Notes: generated by a model not told the origin, from the letters alone. A DNA stretch of 57,545 bases from an uncultured Gallionellaceae bacterium (GCA_903847155.1 CAINCU010000021.1:1-57545); one strand, 5' to 3'. Counted from the stretch's first letter, positions 24,801 through 33,502 are shown. A program made the numbers and translations.

Positions 24801-25602
24801 GGGCGAACCGCAGCAACAGAATGCCCCGCTCATCACGCGACATTCGCTGCGCGAGATGCGGCAAAAACTCAAGCTGCTACTGGCCGAAGACAATGCGGTG
24901 AATCAGACGCTGGCCGTACGTCTGCTGGAAAAAATGGGGCACAGCGTGACCGTGGCCAATAACGGTGCCGAAGCGGTGCAGTACTGGCAGAACAGTCAGT
25001 TCGACGCGATCCTGATGGATGTGGATATGCCGGTGATGAACGGTTATGAGGCGACGGAGCGCATCCGCATCGAAGAATTGTCGCGTGGCACCCACATCCC
25101 TATCGTGGCGATGACCGCGCATGCCATGCAGGGTGCGCGCGAGGAATGTCTGCGTCACGGCATGGACGGCTACCTGACCAAGCCCATAGATACCGAAGCG
25201 CTGTGGAACGAACTGGAAAGCTTGGGGAATGGCCTGCACGCTGCAGTGAAAACAGGCGCGGCGCAACTGGCCAAGCTGGCTGTCGTTGATTTTGGCAAGG
25301 CACGGCAGACCATGGACGACAACCGCGAACTGTTCGACGAGATCGTGCGCCTGTTCTTTGAAAGCGTGCCGCCGCAGATGCAGCGCATCAAGGATGGACT
25401 GGCACAGAGCGACGCGGAAATGGTGCGCCACGCGGCGCACACGCTGAAAGGCGTGGTCAGCATCTTCGCCGCCGAGCGCGCCATGCAGGCCGCTGTCAAC
25501 GTCGAACAAAAATCCGATCAGCCGGGGCTGGATATGGCGGTGGATGAACTGGACGAAGCGCTGGCGGAACTGCAGGAAGCCATTCGCGCCTATCAGTGGT
25601 GA
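21886..25602 (+). CDS. multi-PAS hybrid sensor histidine kinase with two receivers and Hpt
   Basis: At 1238 aa this soluble-looking kinase has no obvious membrane segment. Its order is: N-terminal helical region (1-65), PAS 1 (about 70-185), PAS 2 (205-325), PAS 3 (335-455), PAS 4 (465-590, with IHPDD), HisKA with [11 protein letters not shown] (His 613), HATPase (GTGLGLTIS), receiver 1 (ILDVQMPG, Asp 905), receiver 2 (LMDVDMPVM, Asp 1045) and a C-terminal Hpt (AAHTLKG, His 1185). PAS-PAC joins read FQDIS or RTDIT. This supports a four-step phosphorelay, with the adjacent HD-GYP receiver (Asp 52) as a likely last acceptor. PAS ligands are not evident from sequence. It is the last gene of the cassette; an R1 repeat and flhA follow. 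Confidence 0.95.
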   Translation: MHRLLERQLRRHLGKDFQPDAALQSFLDIVDSYYHEVDKEQSLLQNVLQLSAAELNAVNERMRVQNAEMTRTLLNTLSDGVYATDLQGNLTFMNVAAEKILGWQEHEMIGRSVQETVQHHLPDGSANVADNAPQLRVIRSGEAFECFCHYIAKDGRFIPVECRSRPILLEGKISGALVSFQDISLRQETENNLRIAYDRLKETLSELEFQKFALDQHSIISISDRSGKIIYANSKFSEISQYRNDELIGQDHRLLNSGFHSREYFKEMWQTIARGEVWHGEVKNRRKDGTYYWVESTIVPFMDEHGKPLRYVSIRTDITARKAMDEQMFQQRAFYERISETLGEGLYVQDARGRCIYMNSEAEKLLGLKREEFIGMTVHDTIHKQTATGVPLPARDCPIYNLVHEHGEARMDDQVFTRKDGSVFPVAISSKAAYAANGELETVVVAFQDISDRKQNEQNMRHTKERLNLALDGSNLALWDWDIASSRIYLSSKWSEIMGGAPQETQTTVELLFKSIHPDDSILMQSRLATVLKGQADFFSAEYRVKRNDGQWIWIHTHGKVVERDASGRALRMAGTNADVSVRKDAENAILKAKEAAEQANKVKGDFLANMSHEIRTPMNGIIGMTELALDTELTHEQREYLELVKSSANSLLHIVNDILDFSKMESGKMDIENIEFSLEQMLRVTMKTLAVRAHQKNLELLLHVASDVPDHLLGDPGRLRQVIVNLVGNAIKFTERGEIEVAVMCEANSREGQARLRFSVRDTGIGIPREKFQTIFESFSQADTSTTRNYGGTGLGLTISAQLIELMGGKIGLDSEVGKGTTFYFALDMHILSGNPLADYQHTGRISGMPVLLVDDNATNRKLLHEMLRNWKMLPTSVSSGPEALAELERAAAEGHPFVLAILDVQMPGMDGFEVAERIRQHPEHVGATVMMLTSEGQRGHAARCRDLGVSGYLMKPVSQSELLDTIMTVLGEPQQQNAPLITRHSLREMRQKLKLLLAEDNAVNQTLAVRLLEKMGHSVTVANNGAEAVQYWQNSQFDAILMDVDMPVMNGYEATERIRIEELSRGTHIPIVAMTAHAMQGAREECLRHGMDGYLTKPIDTEALWNELESLGNGLHAAVKTGAAQLAKLAVVDFGKARQTMDDNRELFDEIVRLFFESVPPQMQRIKDGLAQSDAEMVRHAAHTLKGVVSIFAAERAMQAAVNVEQKSDQPGLDMAVDELDEALAELQEAIRAYQW

Positions 25603-25644
25603 TGCTCTGCAATTAACTGGTTTCGGATTTAGCAATCACACTTG

Positions 25645-25721
25645 GCCGCAAGCCGCGTCAATAGGTGATCTGCGCTATGCAGTGCGTGGAGATCGCCGTG
25701 TTTGCTGGCTTGGCATAAAGG
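25645..25721 (+). repeat. R1 dispersed repeat, copy d
   Basis: GCCGCAAGCC-GCGTCAATAGGTGATCTG forms the left half, and GTGCGTGGAGATCGCCGTG with TTGCTGGCTTGGC the right half. It lies 43 bp after the kinase stop. The rest of the gap to flhA (25722-25896) holds no other feature I can support. Confidence 0.75.
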
Positions 25722-25896
25722 CATCCCGCCAAAATTGGTTTTGCGCGTAAGTAGAATCTTCGTATGCGTTTCGCTAATAGCCGCGCAATTCCCCCTCTTA
25801 TTCCCTCTTTGGATTTAACCCCCGTTCCTGATAATACGCATGAGCCAGAGTGCCTATATATGGCGTTCAGTAACAAGCGGATTGTCGAGGAATGAA

Positions 25897-27984
25897 ATGA
25901 ATGCAGTATTCAAAACCCTGAAGGAAGTGCTGATGCGCGGCGGCGTGCGCGGTTTGGCAGGCCCGATCTTGATCGTGATGATCTTGTCGATGATGGTGCT
26001 GCCGCTGCCGCCGTTCCTGCTCGATATTCTGTTCACGTTCAATATCGCGCTGGCGATCATGGTGTTGATGGTGGCGATGAATACCACCAGGCCGCTGGAT
26101 TTTGCGGTGTTCCCTTCGGTGCTGCTGATCTCGACCTTGTTGCGCTTGTCGCTTAACGTCGCTTCCACGCGCGTGGTGCTGCTGCAAGGCCACACCGGGC
26201 CGGGCGCGGCGGGCAAAGTGATTGAGTCGTTCGGTCAATTTCTGGTGGGTGGCAATTACGCGGTGGGTATCGTGGTGTTCGTCATTCTAGTGGTCATCAA
26301 TTTTGTGGTGATCACCAAAGGCGCGGGGCGTATCGCGGAAGTGGGCGCGCGCTTCACCTTGGACGCGATGCCGGGCAAGCAGATGGCGATCGATGCCGAT
26401 CTGAATGCGGGGCTGATCGGTGAAGATGTGGCGCGCAAACGCCGCGCCGAGGTGTCGCAGGAGGCGGACTTCTACGGCGCGATGGACGGTGCTTCCAAGT
26501 TCGTGCGCGGCGATGCCGTGGCCGGCATCATCATCATGCTCATCAACGTGGTGGGTGGTCTGGTGGTCGGCGTGTTGCAACATAATCTCGATCTGGCCAC
26601 TGCCGCCAGAAACTACACTTTGCTGACTGTTGGCGACGGGCTGGTGGCGCAGATTCCCGCGCTGGTGATTTCCACGGCAGCCGGCATGGTGGTCAGTCGC
26701 GTGTCCAGCGAAGATAACATCGGCCAGCAGTTGGTCAAGCAGTTGATCAACAGCCCGCAGGTGATTCTGATGACGGCGGTCATCATCGGCATGCTCGGCG
26801 TCATCCCCGGCATGCCGCATTTTGTGTTCCTGCTACTGGCGGGCGCGCTGGGCTGGTTTGCCTTCGTCTTGTTGCAGGTAGCCAAGAAGGAAGAAGAGGC
26901 AAAGAACAAGCCTGCCGCAACCACGGTTGCCCCGATTCAGGAAGCGGCGGAAGCCAGTTGGGAAGACGTGGCACAAGTGGACGTACTGGGTCTGGAGGTC
27001 GGCTATCGTTTGATCGCCTTGGTGGACAAGGCACAAGACGGCGATCTGTTGCGCCGCATCAAAGGCATCCGCAAAAAATTCACGCAGGACATGGGTTTCC
27101 TGCCGCCCGCCGTGCATATTCGCGACAATCTCGATTTGCATCCGACTGCATACCGCATCACGCTCAAGGGTGCGGAGATCGGCAGCGGTGAAGCTTTCGC
27201 GCACATGTTCCTGGCGATCAATCCCGGCAGCGTGAGCGGAACCTTGCCCGGTACGCCGACCAAAGACCCCGCGTTCGGTCTGCCCGCCGTGTGGGTGGAC
27301 GCGAATATGCGCGATCAGGCGCAGGCCATGGGCTACACCGTGGTGGATGCGGGCACCGTGGTGGCCACGCATATCAGCCATCTGATTCATCTGCATGCGG
27401 CGGAGTTGCTGGGGCGGCAGGAGCTGCAACAGTTGCTCGATCATCTGGCCAAGATCGCCCCGAAACTTGCCGACGATTTAATTCCAAAATTGTTGCCGCT
27501 GGCGACCGTGCAGAAGGTGCTGCAAAACCTGCTGGACGAAGGGATGCACATCCGCGACATGCGTACGATTCTGGAAACACTGGTCGAACATGCGCCGCAA
27601 GTACAAGATGCCAACGTGCTCACCGCGATTGTGCGCGTGGCGCTGGGTCCGGCCATCGTGCAGCAGTTCTATCCGTCGGCGCAGGAGTTGCAAGTCATCG
27701 GCATGGACAAGGAGCTGGAATATGTTCTGGGGCAGGCGTTGCAGGCAGGCGGCTCGGCCATCGAGCCGGGCTTGGCCAACACGCTGTTGCGCGAAGCACG
27801 CGCCGCCGCCGAGGCGCAGGAGAAATTAGGTCTGCCCACCGTGTTATTAGTGCCAGGCGGCATCCGCGATTTATTGGCACGTTTCCTCAAGCGCGCATTG
27901 CCGCAACTCAAAGTGATTTCACATGAAGAAGTGCCCGGCTTCAAGACCATCCGGGTGACATCAATGGTGGGAGGTAGAGCATGA
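25897..27984 (+). CDS. flhA: flagellar export gate protein FlhA
   Basis: The 695-aa product has the size and pattern of FlhA: eight membrane helices in the first 340 residues and a large cytoplasmic domain that docks export chaperone-substrate complexes. The FHIPEP-family signature RIAEVGARFTLDAMPGKQMA is at about residues 146-165, followed by DADLNAGLIGEDVARKRR. ATG 25897 is preceded by GTCGAGG; a longer frame from 25840 would add 19 aa but lacks family support. FlhA uses proton-motive force with FliHIJ to drive export. It overlaps flhF by four bases (ATGA), opening a tightly packed flhA-flhF-flhG-fliA-motC-motD unit. Confidence 0.97.
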   Translation: MNAVFKTLKEVLMRGGVRGLAGPILIVMILSMMVLPLPPFLLDILFTFNIALAIMVLMVAMNTTRPLDFAVFPSVLLISTLLRLSLNVASTRVVLLQGHTGPGAAGKVIESFGQFLVGGNYAVGIVVFVILVVINFVVITKGAGRIAEVGARFTLDAMPGKQMAIDADLNAGLIGEDVARKRRAEVSQEADFYGAMDGASKFVRGDAVAGIIIMLINVVGGLVVGVLQHNLDLATAARNYTLLTVGDGLVAQIPALVISTAAGMVVSRVSSEDNIGQQLVKQLINSPQVILMTAVIIGMLGVIPGMPHFVFLLLAGALGWFAFVLLQVAKKEEEAKNKPAATTVAPIQEAAEASWEDVAQVDVLGLEVGYRLIALVDKAQDGDLLRRIKGIRKKFTQDMGFLPPAVHIRDNLDLHPTAYRITLKGAEIGSGEAFAHMFLAINPGSVSGTLPGTPTKDPAFGLPAVWVDANMRDQAQAMGYTVVDAGTVVATHISHLIHLHAAELLGRQELQQLLDHLAKIAPKLADDLIPKLLPLATVQKVLQNLLDEGMHIRDMRTILETLVEHAPQVQDANVLTAIVRVALGPAIVQQFYPSAQELQVIGMDKELEYVLGQALQAGGSAIEPGLANTLLREARAAAEAQEKLGLPTVLLVPGGIRDLLARFLKRALPQLKVISHEEVPGFKTIRVTSMVGGRA

Positions 27985-29240
27985 ACGCAAGAAAATTCAT
28001 CGCCGTCAATTCGCGCGAAGCACTGAAATTGGTACGCATCGAATTGGGCGCAGATGCTGTGATCCTGTCCAACCGCAAAGTGGCGGAAGGAGTGGAGATT
28101 GTAGCCTTGGCCGGATCCGAATTGGCGCACCTGAGCGAAACGCGCGTGCCTGCATCGAAGTCGAAAATGGAGCGTGGCGAACCCAAGCCGAGGCTGTCTG
28201 CTCAAGCGTTGAATCAGGCGGCAACATTGGGTGCAAAGGTGCTGGATGCAAATGCCAGACGCGGTGAGGCAACCCCCGAAAATATAAATCCCGACAACGA
28301 ACAGCAGAAACTGCTGAGCGAATTGAAGTCCATGCAACAGCAGATGCAGGAACAGATGGCGAGTATGGCGTGGACCAGTATGCAGCAGCAAGACCCCAAG
28401 CGCAGCGGATTGCTACGCGATCTGATCAATGTCGGTTTCAGCCCGGTGTTGTCGCGCTTGTTGCTGGAAAAGATGCCGGGCGATGCGGATATCAATTGGG
28501 TGAGCCGCATTCTTGCGCACAATCTGCGCGTGGCTACGGCGCAGGAGGATGTGGTGGTACGCGGCGGCATGTATGCATTGGTGGGGCCCACCGGCGTCGG
28601 CAAGACCACGACCACCGCCAAGTTGGCGGCGCGCGCCGTGGTGCGCTACGGCGCGGACAAGGTGGCACTGGTCACCACGGATAGTTACCGCGTCGGCGCC
28701 TATGAACAATTGCGTATCTACGGCCAGATTCTAGGCGTATCGGTACATGCGGTGCGCGATACCAATGATCTGAAACTTACCTTGTCCGGCCTGAAGCACA
28801 AGCATCTGGTGCTGATCGACACCATGGGTGTCGGCCAGCGCGATAGTCGCGTGGCGGAGCAGGCGCAGATGTTTGACACTGTGGGTGTGCGGCGACTGCT
28901 GCTGTTGAACGCCACCAGCGCGGGCGGTACGCTGGACGATGTGGTGAAGATGTATGGCGGTGCGGGCATTATCGGTTGCATCCCGACCAAGCTGGACGAG
29001 GCGGTTACGCTGGGTACCGTGCTGGATGTGGTGGCGCGTCACAAGTTGACGATGCACTACATCACCAGCGGACAGCGTGTACCGGAAGATTTGCACGAAG
29101 TGAATCTGGAATATATTTTGCACCGCACATTCAAAGAGATCGGCAAACAGGCAGTTTTTGCGCTACAGGAAATGGAATTCCCGGCGTTCATGTCCGGGGT
29201 ATCGGGGGCGGCAAATGCAAGGGGGCAATATGCGCTCTGA
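27981..29240 (+). CDS. flhF: flagellar SRP-like GTPase FlhF
   Basis: The 419-aa protein has a basic N-terminal part (MNARKFIAVNSREALKLVR), a variable linker and a C-terminal NG GTPase domain. The P-loop GPTGVGKTTTTAKLAAR starts near residue 202, followed by TTDSYRVGAYEQL, the G3 motif LIDTMGVGQRD and TKLDEAVTLGT. FlhF marks where a polar flagellum is built, recruiting the basal body with FlhG controlling number. Its presence suggests polar flagellation rather than peritrichous. The start overlaps the flhA stop by four bases and its 3' end overlaps the flhG start. Confidence 0.95.
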   Translation: MNARKFIAVNSREALKLVRIELGADAVILSNRKVAEGVEIVALAGSELAHLSETRVPASKSKMERGEPKPRLSAQALNQAATLGAKVLDANARRGEATPENINPDNEQQKLLSELKSMQQQMQEQMASMAWTSMQQQDPKRSGLLRDLINVGFSPVLSRLLLEKMPGDADINWVSRILAHNLRVATAQEDVVVRGGMYALVGPTGVGKTTTTAKLAARAVVRYGADKVALVTTDSYRVGAYEQLRIYGQILGVSVHAVRDTNDLKLTLSGLKHKHLVLIDTMGVGQRDSRVAEQAQMFDTVGVRRLLLLNATSAGGTLDDVVKMYGGAGIIGCIPTKLDEAVTLGTVLDVVARHKLTMHYITSGQRVPEDLHEVNLEYILHRTFKEIGKQAVFALQEMEFPAFMSGVSGAANARGQYAL

Positions 29241-30165
29241 AATGATGAACGATCAGGCGGCCGGGCTGCGCAAGTTGCTGGCGCGTTCCGCTTCGCAGGT
29301 GATCACGGTGATCGGTGCGCGCGACGGTTTGGGGGCGACCAGTATCGTGACCAATCTGGCGTCGGTGTTCGCACGTGCCGGAAAGAACGTGCTGGTGCTG
29401 GATGAAAATATCAGTCACGACAATGTGGCCAATACGCTGGCAATGCGTCCGCGTTACGATTTGCTGCAAGCGGTGCGCGGCGATAAAACGTGGCAGGAAG
29501 TTTTGTTGCAAGGTTTGGGCGGCCCCAGCGTGTTGCCGTTGGCGCGCGCGATGCAAGCGCTGCCCACACTGGATAATAGAGAACGCGAGCGCTTGCTGGA
29601 ATTATTGCTGGCCGCCGCGAACGATAAGGATGTGGTGCTGGTGGATGCGGCACGCGACGGGCATTCGATGTGTGCCAGCCTGTCCGGCGAAGAGCCGCTG
29701 CTGCTGGTGCTGCATGCAACACCAGCCAGCATTACCGAGAGCTATGCATTGCTGAAGCAGATGGCGACCTACAACGGCAGGCAGGCATTCGATATTGTGG
29801 TGAATAAAGTGGGCAACGAGCAGGAAGCGCTGACCGTATTCGACAATATCGCGCAAGTGGCCAGTCGCCATTTGCAAGTGCGGTTGGAATATATGGGATA
29901 TATTCCGGTTGATGAAAAGCAGCAACGTGCGACACAATTGTGTCGTCCCGTGGTGGATGCCTTTCCTTCGGCAGCCTCGGCCTTGTCCATGCGCGAGATT
30001 GCACAGGGTCTGTTGCGCACACCGGATGCGAGTGAGCAAGTGCAGGATAAACTGAGCGGAGTGATGCAACGCCTGATACGCTTGCCGCAATCCCGCAGTG
30101 TGGGAGTGCGTCTGCATGCAGCGAGGCAGCTTGGCCCGAATAGCGGGCTAGCCGTTCTGACATGA
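29230..30165 (+). CDS. flhG: FlhG/FleN-like MinD-family protein with altered Walker A
   Basis: From ATG 29230, behind CAAGGGGGC, the protein is 311 aa; ATG 29242 or 29245 are other choices. It aligns in layout with FlhG, the MinD-type ATPase that limits flagellar number and activates FlhF. The first strand and P-loop read VITVIGARDGLGATSIVTNL, where a working deviant Walker A would be KGGxGKT. Both lysines are missing (Arg-Asp-Gly...Gly-Ala-Thr), as in CpaE-type pseudo-ATPases. The rest is orderly: VLVLDENISHDN, VVLVDAARDG, FDIVVNKVGNEQEA and GYIPVDEKQQRA. Gene order, not the ATP site, is the main ground for the name. It overlaps flhF by 11 bp and its stop lies in ATGA with a possible upstream fliA start. 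Confidence 0.85.
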   Translation: MRSEMMNDQAAGLRKLLARSASQVITVIGARDGLGATSIVTNLASVFARAGKNVLVLDENISHDNVANTLAMRPRYDLLQAVRGDKTWQEVLLQGLGGPSVLPLARAMQALPTLDNRERERLLELLLAAANDKDVVLVDAARDGHSMCASLSGEEPLLLVLHATPASITESYALLKQMATYNGRQAFDIVVNKVGNEQEALTVFDNIAQVASRHLQVRLEYMGYIPVDEKQQRATQLCRPVVDAFPSAASALSMREIAQGLLRTPDASEQVQDKLSGVMQRLIRLPQSRSVGVRLHAARQLGPNSGLAVLT

Positions 30166-30248
30166 GAGCGCAGCAAAGCCTCGCGGATATTTGCGTGATG
30201 CCGGGAGTGCTGCGTCCGACCGGCGCTGTTATTAAAAAAATTAATATG

Positions 30249-30959
30249 ATGTATACGCCCAATGGATTGAACGACAAGGAACAATGCTTGCAAGAGTACG
30301 CACCGCTGGTGAAGCGTATCGCTCACTACATGATGCTGAAACTGCCGGGCAGTGTCGAGGTGGACGATCTGATCCAGGCGGGTATGATCGGTCTGCTGGA
30401 TGCGGCGAGCCGCTATGACGAGTTGCGCGGTGCACAGTTCGAGACCTATGCTGCACAACGTATTCGCGGCTCGATGCTGGACGAATTGCGCGGCGCGGAC
30501 TGGTTGCCGCGCACGATGCGCCGCGACATGCGCCGTATTGAAGCGGCCATCAGCCGTCTGCAACAGAAATTCGGCAGGGCGCCGAGCGAATCCGAGATCG
30601 CCAAAGAGTTGGATGTTCCGCTGTCCGAGTATCAGCAGATGTTGCAGGAAGCGCGCGGTGCGCAACTCATGTATTACGAAGATTTTCACAACGAAGAAGG
30701 TGAGGATTTTTTTGACCGCAATGATTACAGCAATGAAGCCAATCCGCTCGAGCTATTGCAGGACGAGCGTTTTCGCGCGGCACTCATGCTGGCCATTGAT
30801 CGTTTGCCGGAACGCGAACGGCAATTAATGGGTATGCATTACGAACAGGAAATGAATTTGCGCGAAATCGGCGAAGTGATGGGTGTTTCCGAATCTCGTG
30901 TATGTCAACTGCATACTCAGGCAGTGGCGCGGTTGCGTACTACACTCAAGGGATACTGA
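30249..30959 (+). CDS. fliA: flagellar sigma factor FliA (sigma-28)
   Basis: The 236-aa product is a group 3 sigma factor. Region 2 is EVDDLIQAGMIGLLDAASRY then QFETYAAQRIRGSMLDELR, region 3 is IEAAISRLQQKFGRAPSESE, and region 4 is LREIGEVMGVSESRVCQLHT. It directs RNA polymerase to late flagellar promoters of the form TAAAGTTT-N11-GCCGATAA, two of which are seen here before flgM and flgK. The start MYTPNGLNDKEQ matches the family. An alternative ATG at 30162 overlaps the flhG stop as ATGA and would add 29 aa, which could reflect coupled translation. The stop overlaps motC (TGATG). FlgM, its anti-sigma factor, is encoded 2.2 kb downstream. Confidence 0.95.
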   Translation: MYTPNGLNDKEQCLQEYAPLVKRIAHYMMLKLPGSVEVDDLIQAGMIGLLDAASRYDELRGAQFETYAAQRIRGSMLDELRGADWLPRTMRRDMRRIEAAISRLQQKFGRAPSESEIAKELDVPLSEYQQMLQEARGAQLMYYEDFHNEEGEDFFDRNDYSNEANPLELLQDERFRAALMLAIDRLPERERQLMGMHYEQEMNLREIGEVMGVSESRVCQLHTQAVARLRTTLKGY

Positions 30960-31699
30960 TGGATAAACTCAGCATACTGGGTCTTGTTATCGCTTTTGGC
31001 GGCATCATCGGCGGACAGTTGCTGGAGGGCGGCTCGGTCTTCGTTTTGCTGCAAGCGGCAGCATTTCTTATCGTGTTCGGCGGGACGCTGGGTGCGGTGA
31101 TGTTGCAGCATCCGCCCAGGGTATTTGTGGCCGGCATCAAGATGGCGCGCTGGGTTTTTGTCACGCCGCAAATAGACAAACCGCAACTGATTGCCCGTCT
31201 CACCGCCTGGGGAGCCGCCGCGCGCAAAGAAGGGATTTTGTCGCTGGAAGGAAGAATAAAGTCGGAGAGCGATCCATTCCTGCAAAAAGGTCTGCAATTA
31301 TTAGTGGACGGCAATAGCGGCGAGAAGATTCGCGAAGTGCTGGAAATTGATCTGGATAGCTATGAAACACTGCACTGGCAATCCGCGCGCGTGTGGGAGT
31401 CTGCTGCCGGTTATTCGCCCACCATCGGCATTCTGGGTGCGGTGCTGGGCTTGGTGCATGTGATGCAAAGTCTGGGCGAACCGGCCAAGTTGGGGGCGGG
31501 TATCGCCGTGGCTTTTATCGCGACCATCTACGGTGTGGGCTTCGCCAATCTGGTGTTTCTACCCATTGCGGGCAAGCTTAAAATTATCGTCGCGCAGCAA
31601 ATGAGTTTTCGCGAGATGGCGATCGACGGTCTGGTGATGATCGCCAATGCCGACAATCCGCACTTCATCGAAAACAAACTCAAAGGCTATCTTTCCTGA
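30959..31699 (+). CDS. motC: flagellar stator protein MotC (MotA-type)
   Basis: This 246-aa MotA-family protein has four membrane helices: LSILGLVIAFGGIIGGQLL near the N-terminus, VLLQAAAFLIVFGGTLGAVM, then after the cytoplasmic loop a pair including YSPTIGILGAVLGLVHVM and GAGIAVAFIATIYGVGFANL. The conserved prolines (TIGILGAVLG context) and the loop sequence needed for torque are present. The name MotC, rather than MotA, follows the arrangement with fliA and motD known from Pseudomonas. The ATG overlaps the fliA stop (TGATG) and its own stop overlaps motD in the same way, so the three are translationally coupled. Confidence 0.92.
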   Translation: MDKLSILGLVIAFGGIIGGQLLEGGSVFVLLQAAAFLIVFGGTLGAVMLQHPPRVFVAGIKMARWVFVTPQIDKPQLIARLTAWGAAARKEGILSLEGRIKSESDPFLQKGLQLLVDGNSGEKIREVLEIDLDSYETLHWQSARVWESAAGYSPTIGILGAVLGLVHVMQSLGEPAKLGAGIAVAFIATIYGVGFANLVFLPIAGKLKIIVAQQMSFREMAIDGLVMIANADNPHFIENKLKGYLS

Positions 31700-32478
31700 T
31701 GGCGCGCCGCCCGAAAAGAGAAGAGCACGACAACAACGAGCGCTGGATGGTTTCTTACGCCGACTTCATCACCTTGCTGTTTGCATTCTTTGTGGTGATG
31801 TACGGCATCTCATCGGTCAACGAAGGCAAATACCGGGTATTCAGCGTGTCGATGAACAGAGCGTTCGGCTCAGATGGCGAAGCCAATACCGAAAGCGGTA
31901 CGGTACGTTTGACCCAAGATGAGATGTATTTCAAATCACTGGTCGACAGGCGTAACGCGCGGCTAGCCGAAAAGCAGCGCAAGCTTGATGAGCGTATGCA
32001 GAAATTGCTGGAGACGCTCAATGTGAAATTGGCTGGTTTTGTGAAGAACGGCCAGATGACCATTTCGCAGACGACACGCGGCGTGGTGCTGGAGATCAAT
32101 GCCAGCATGCTGTTCAAGGGTGGAGACGCGAATTTGCAACCACAGGCGTTGGGCACGCTGGCGGATGTCGCCAAAGAATTGGCGACCGAAGATATGGCCA
32201 TCGAAGTGCAGGGTCACACTGACAACTTGCCGATCAGCACCCCGCAATTTCCTTCCAACTGGGAACTGTCGGCAACACGCGCCAGCAGCGTGGTGCGGCT
32301 GTTCATCGATCACGGAGTCGCCGCCAAACGCCTCACCGCCTCCGGCGCGGCAGACAACATCCCGCTCGCCTCCAACGACACCCCCGAAGGCCGCGCACGC
32401 AATCGCCGCGTGACAGTGACCGCGCTGACACCGGAACCGCAAGCTGAAACTGAGGCTGAGAAAGCGGCGAACCAGTAA
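31699..32478 (+). CDS. motD: flagellar stator protein MotD (MotB-type)
   Basis: The 259-aa protein has one membrane helix near the N-terminus, SYADFITLLFAFFVVMYGIS, with the proton-carrying Asp at residue 22. A plug and linker follow, then a C-terminal OmpA-like peptidoglycan-binding domain (about 130-245: ASMLFKGGDANLQPQALGTL, IEVQGHTDNLPIST, NWELSATRASSVVRLFIDHG, RARNRRVTV). It anchors the stator to the cell wall while MotC surrounds it. It is the last gene of the flhA-motD unit. An R1 repeat lies 42 bp after the stop, between this gene and the oppositely directed flgN. Confidence 0.93.
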   Translation: MARRPKREEHDNNERWMVSYADFITLLFAFFVVMYGISSVNEGKYRVFSVSMNRAFGSDGEANTESGTVRLTQDEMYFKSLVDRRNARLAEKQRKLDERMQKLLETLNVKLAGFVKNGQMTISQTTRGVVLEINASMLFKGGDANLQPQALGTLADVAKELATEDMAIEVQGHTDNLPISTPQFPSNWELSATRASSVVRLFIDHGVAAKRLTASGAADNIPLASNDTPEGRARNRRVTVTALTPEPQAETEAEKAANQ

Positions 32479-32520
32479 CTGCTTGCGCTCCCGCGCAATA
32501 ATTTCAAACACCAATTTCAT

Positions 32521-32595
32521 GGGAATGCCCGTCAATCGGCAATCTGCATCATGTGCATTGCGGAGATGGCCGTGCCTATTGCCTTGCGGCCAAGT
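32521..32595 (+). repeat. R1 dispersed repeat, copy e
   Basis: AATGCCCGTCAATCGGCAATCTGCATCAT (read as left arm plus centre) is followed by GCGGAGATGGCCGTGCCTATTGCCTTGCGGCC. It sits between the convergent motD and flgN genes, where a hairpin could separate opposing transcripts. Confidence 0.8.
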
Positions 32596-32658
32596 GGTGC
32601 TTTTGGAATTTGCTATACAAGCAGAAGATGTCCATGCGCTTGTGCGCGCAGATAAATC

Positions 32659-33129
32659 TTAGCCGCTGCCGAGTGCACGCCCTGATTTGGGAAGGTTGGG
32701 TTGGCCGTTTTGTCCGTACAGACCTGCGGCATTTTGTGTGGCTCCGACTAATACGCCCAGCGCTTGCTGGTTGTAACGCATTTTGATCTGGATCAACTCG
32801 CCATTGGTGTGATTCAACTGGCGCGATTGTTCTGCCAACTGGCGGATTTCTTTCCACACGGGCAATTTGTCCGGCGCATTATTTTGCAGCCAAACTTCAG
32901 TATTAGTGGCATCTGGAAGTGCTTGCCGACGCACTTTGGACATGACGAACAATACTTCCGAAATACGTGTCTTGCGTTCTGCAAGCTGTAGTAAAGGGTC
33001 GGTATCTGATCCCAGCAAGATCTGCTGTTCCTGTTCCAGCAGAGCGACGAAATCACGCAAAGTGTCGCGTTCGCTGTTTAATTTTGTCAGCCAGTCTGCG
33101 CTGGCAGGGTGAGGTGAGCTGATGTTCAA
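32659..33129 (-). CDS. flgN: flagellar export chaperone FlgN
   Basis: This 156-aa, largely helical, acidic cytoplasmic protein has the FlgN fold: LTKLNSERDTLRDFVALLEQ and EQQILLGSDTDPLLQLAERK at the start, then LPVWKEIRQLAEQSRQLNHTNGELI. It escorts the hook-filament junction proteins FlgK and FlgL to the export gate. The start is TTG 33129, overlapping the flgM stop (TTGA), so the two are coupled. It is controlled by the FliA promoter before flgM. The low-complexity C-terminus (GLYGQNGQPNLPKSGRALGSG, given in two parts: GLYGQNGQPNLPK and SGRALGSG) is probably disordered and may carry the substrate or FlhA contact. Confidence 0.88.
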   Translation of the reverse strand: MNISSPHPASADWLTKLNSERDTLRDFVALLEQEQQILLGSDTDPLLQLAERKTRISEVLFVMSKVRRQALPDATNTEVWLQNNAPDKLPVWKEIRQLAEQSRQLNHTNGELIQIKMRYNQQALGVLVGATQNAAGLYGQNGQPNLPKSGRALGSG

Positions 33130-33440
33130 TGTCCGCTCGCGCTGATCAGGTCGCGTACAGTGTTGATCAGCTTGTCGGCTACCACGCCTGAATTGACTTG
33201 AAAGCGACCTTCGCTGATTGCTTGCTTGATTTCGGCAACTTTCATCGTATCCACTATGGACGTGCTGGCAACACTGCTCCCCATGCTGAGCAATTGTGCC
33301 GAGGTCGAACCGAGATGCACACTGGTGCTTTCAGTTTGAGCCGGAGGCGCTTTAGCGCCGCTTGTTTTGGCAGGCGTGTTGCGCGAACTGCTCTCCCCAA
33401 CGGAAGTGGCGGGAGAGCTACTGGTTTTTTCGACTTTCAT
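33126..33440 (-). CDS. flgM: anti-sigma-28 factor FlgM
   Basis: From ATG 33440 the protein is 104 aa, a normal FlgM size. The N-terminal half is disordered and Ser/Thr/Ala/Pro-rich. The C-terminal half carries the sigma-binding helices: STSIVDTMKVAEIKQAISEG, FQVNSGVVADKLINTVRDLI. FlgM holds FliA inactive until it is exported through the finished hook. An in-frame start at 33494 would lie inside the FliA promoter and is rejected. A ribosome site AGAGGGAG precedes ATG 33440. The gene is transcribed with flgN and is itself FliA-dependent, giving the usual negative feedback. Confidence 0.92.
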   Translation of the reverse strand: MKVEKTSSSPATSVGESSSRNTPAKTSGAKAPPAQTESTSVHLGSTSAQLLSMGSSVASTSIVDTMKVAEIKQAISEGRFQVNSGVVADKLINTVRDLISASGH

Positions 33441-33475
33441 GGGAAACTCCCTCTTCATTGACTCGGTTATCACAT

Positions 33476-33502
33476 ACATCGGCAGCTTCTTCAAAAACTT
33501 TA
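33476..33502 (-). promoter_or_regulatory. sigma-28 (FliA) promoter of flgM-flgN
   Basis: On the minus strand TAAAGTTT (33495-33502), an 11-bp spacer and GCCGATGT (33476-33483) match the FliA consensus TAAAGTTT-N11-GCCGATAA at 14 of 16 positions. The flgM ATG is 36 bp further on. Confidence 0.9.
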
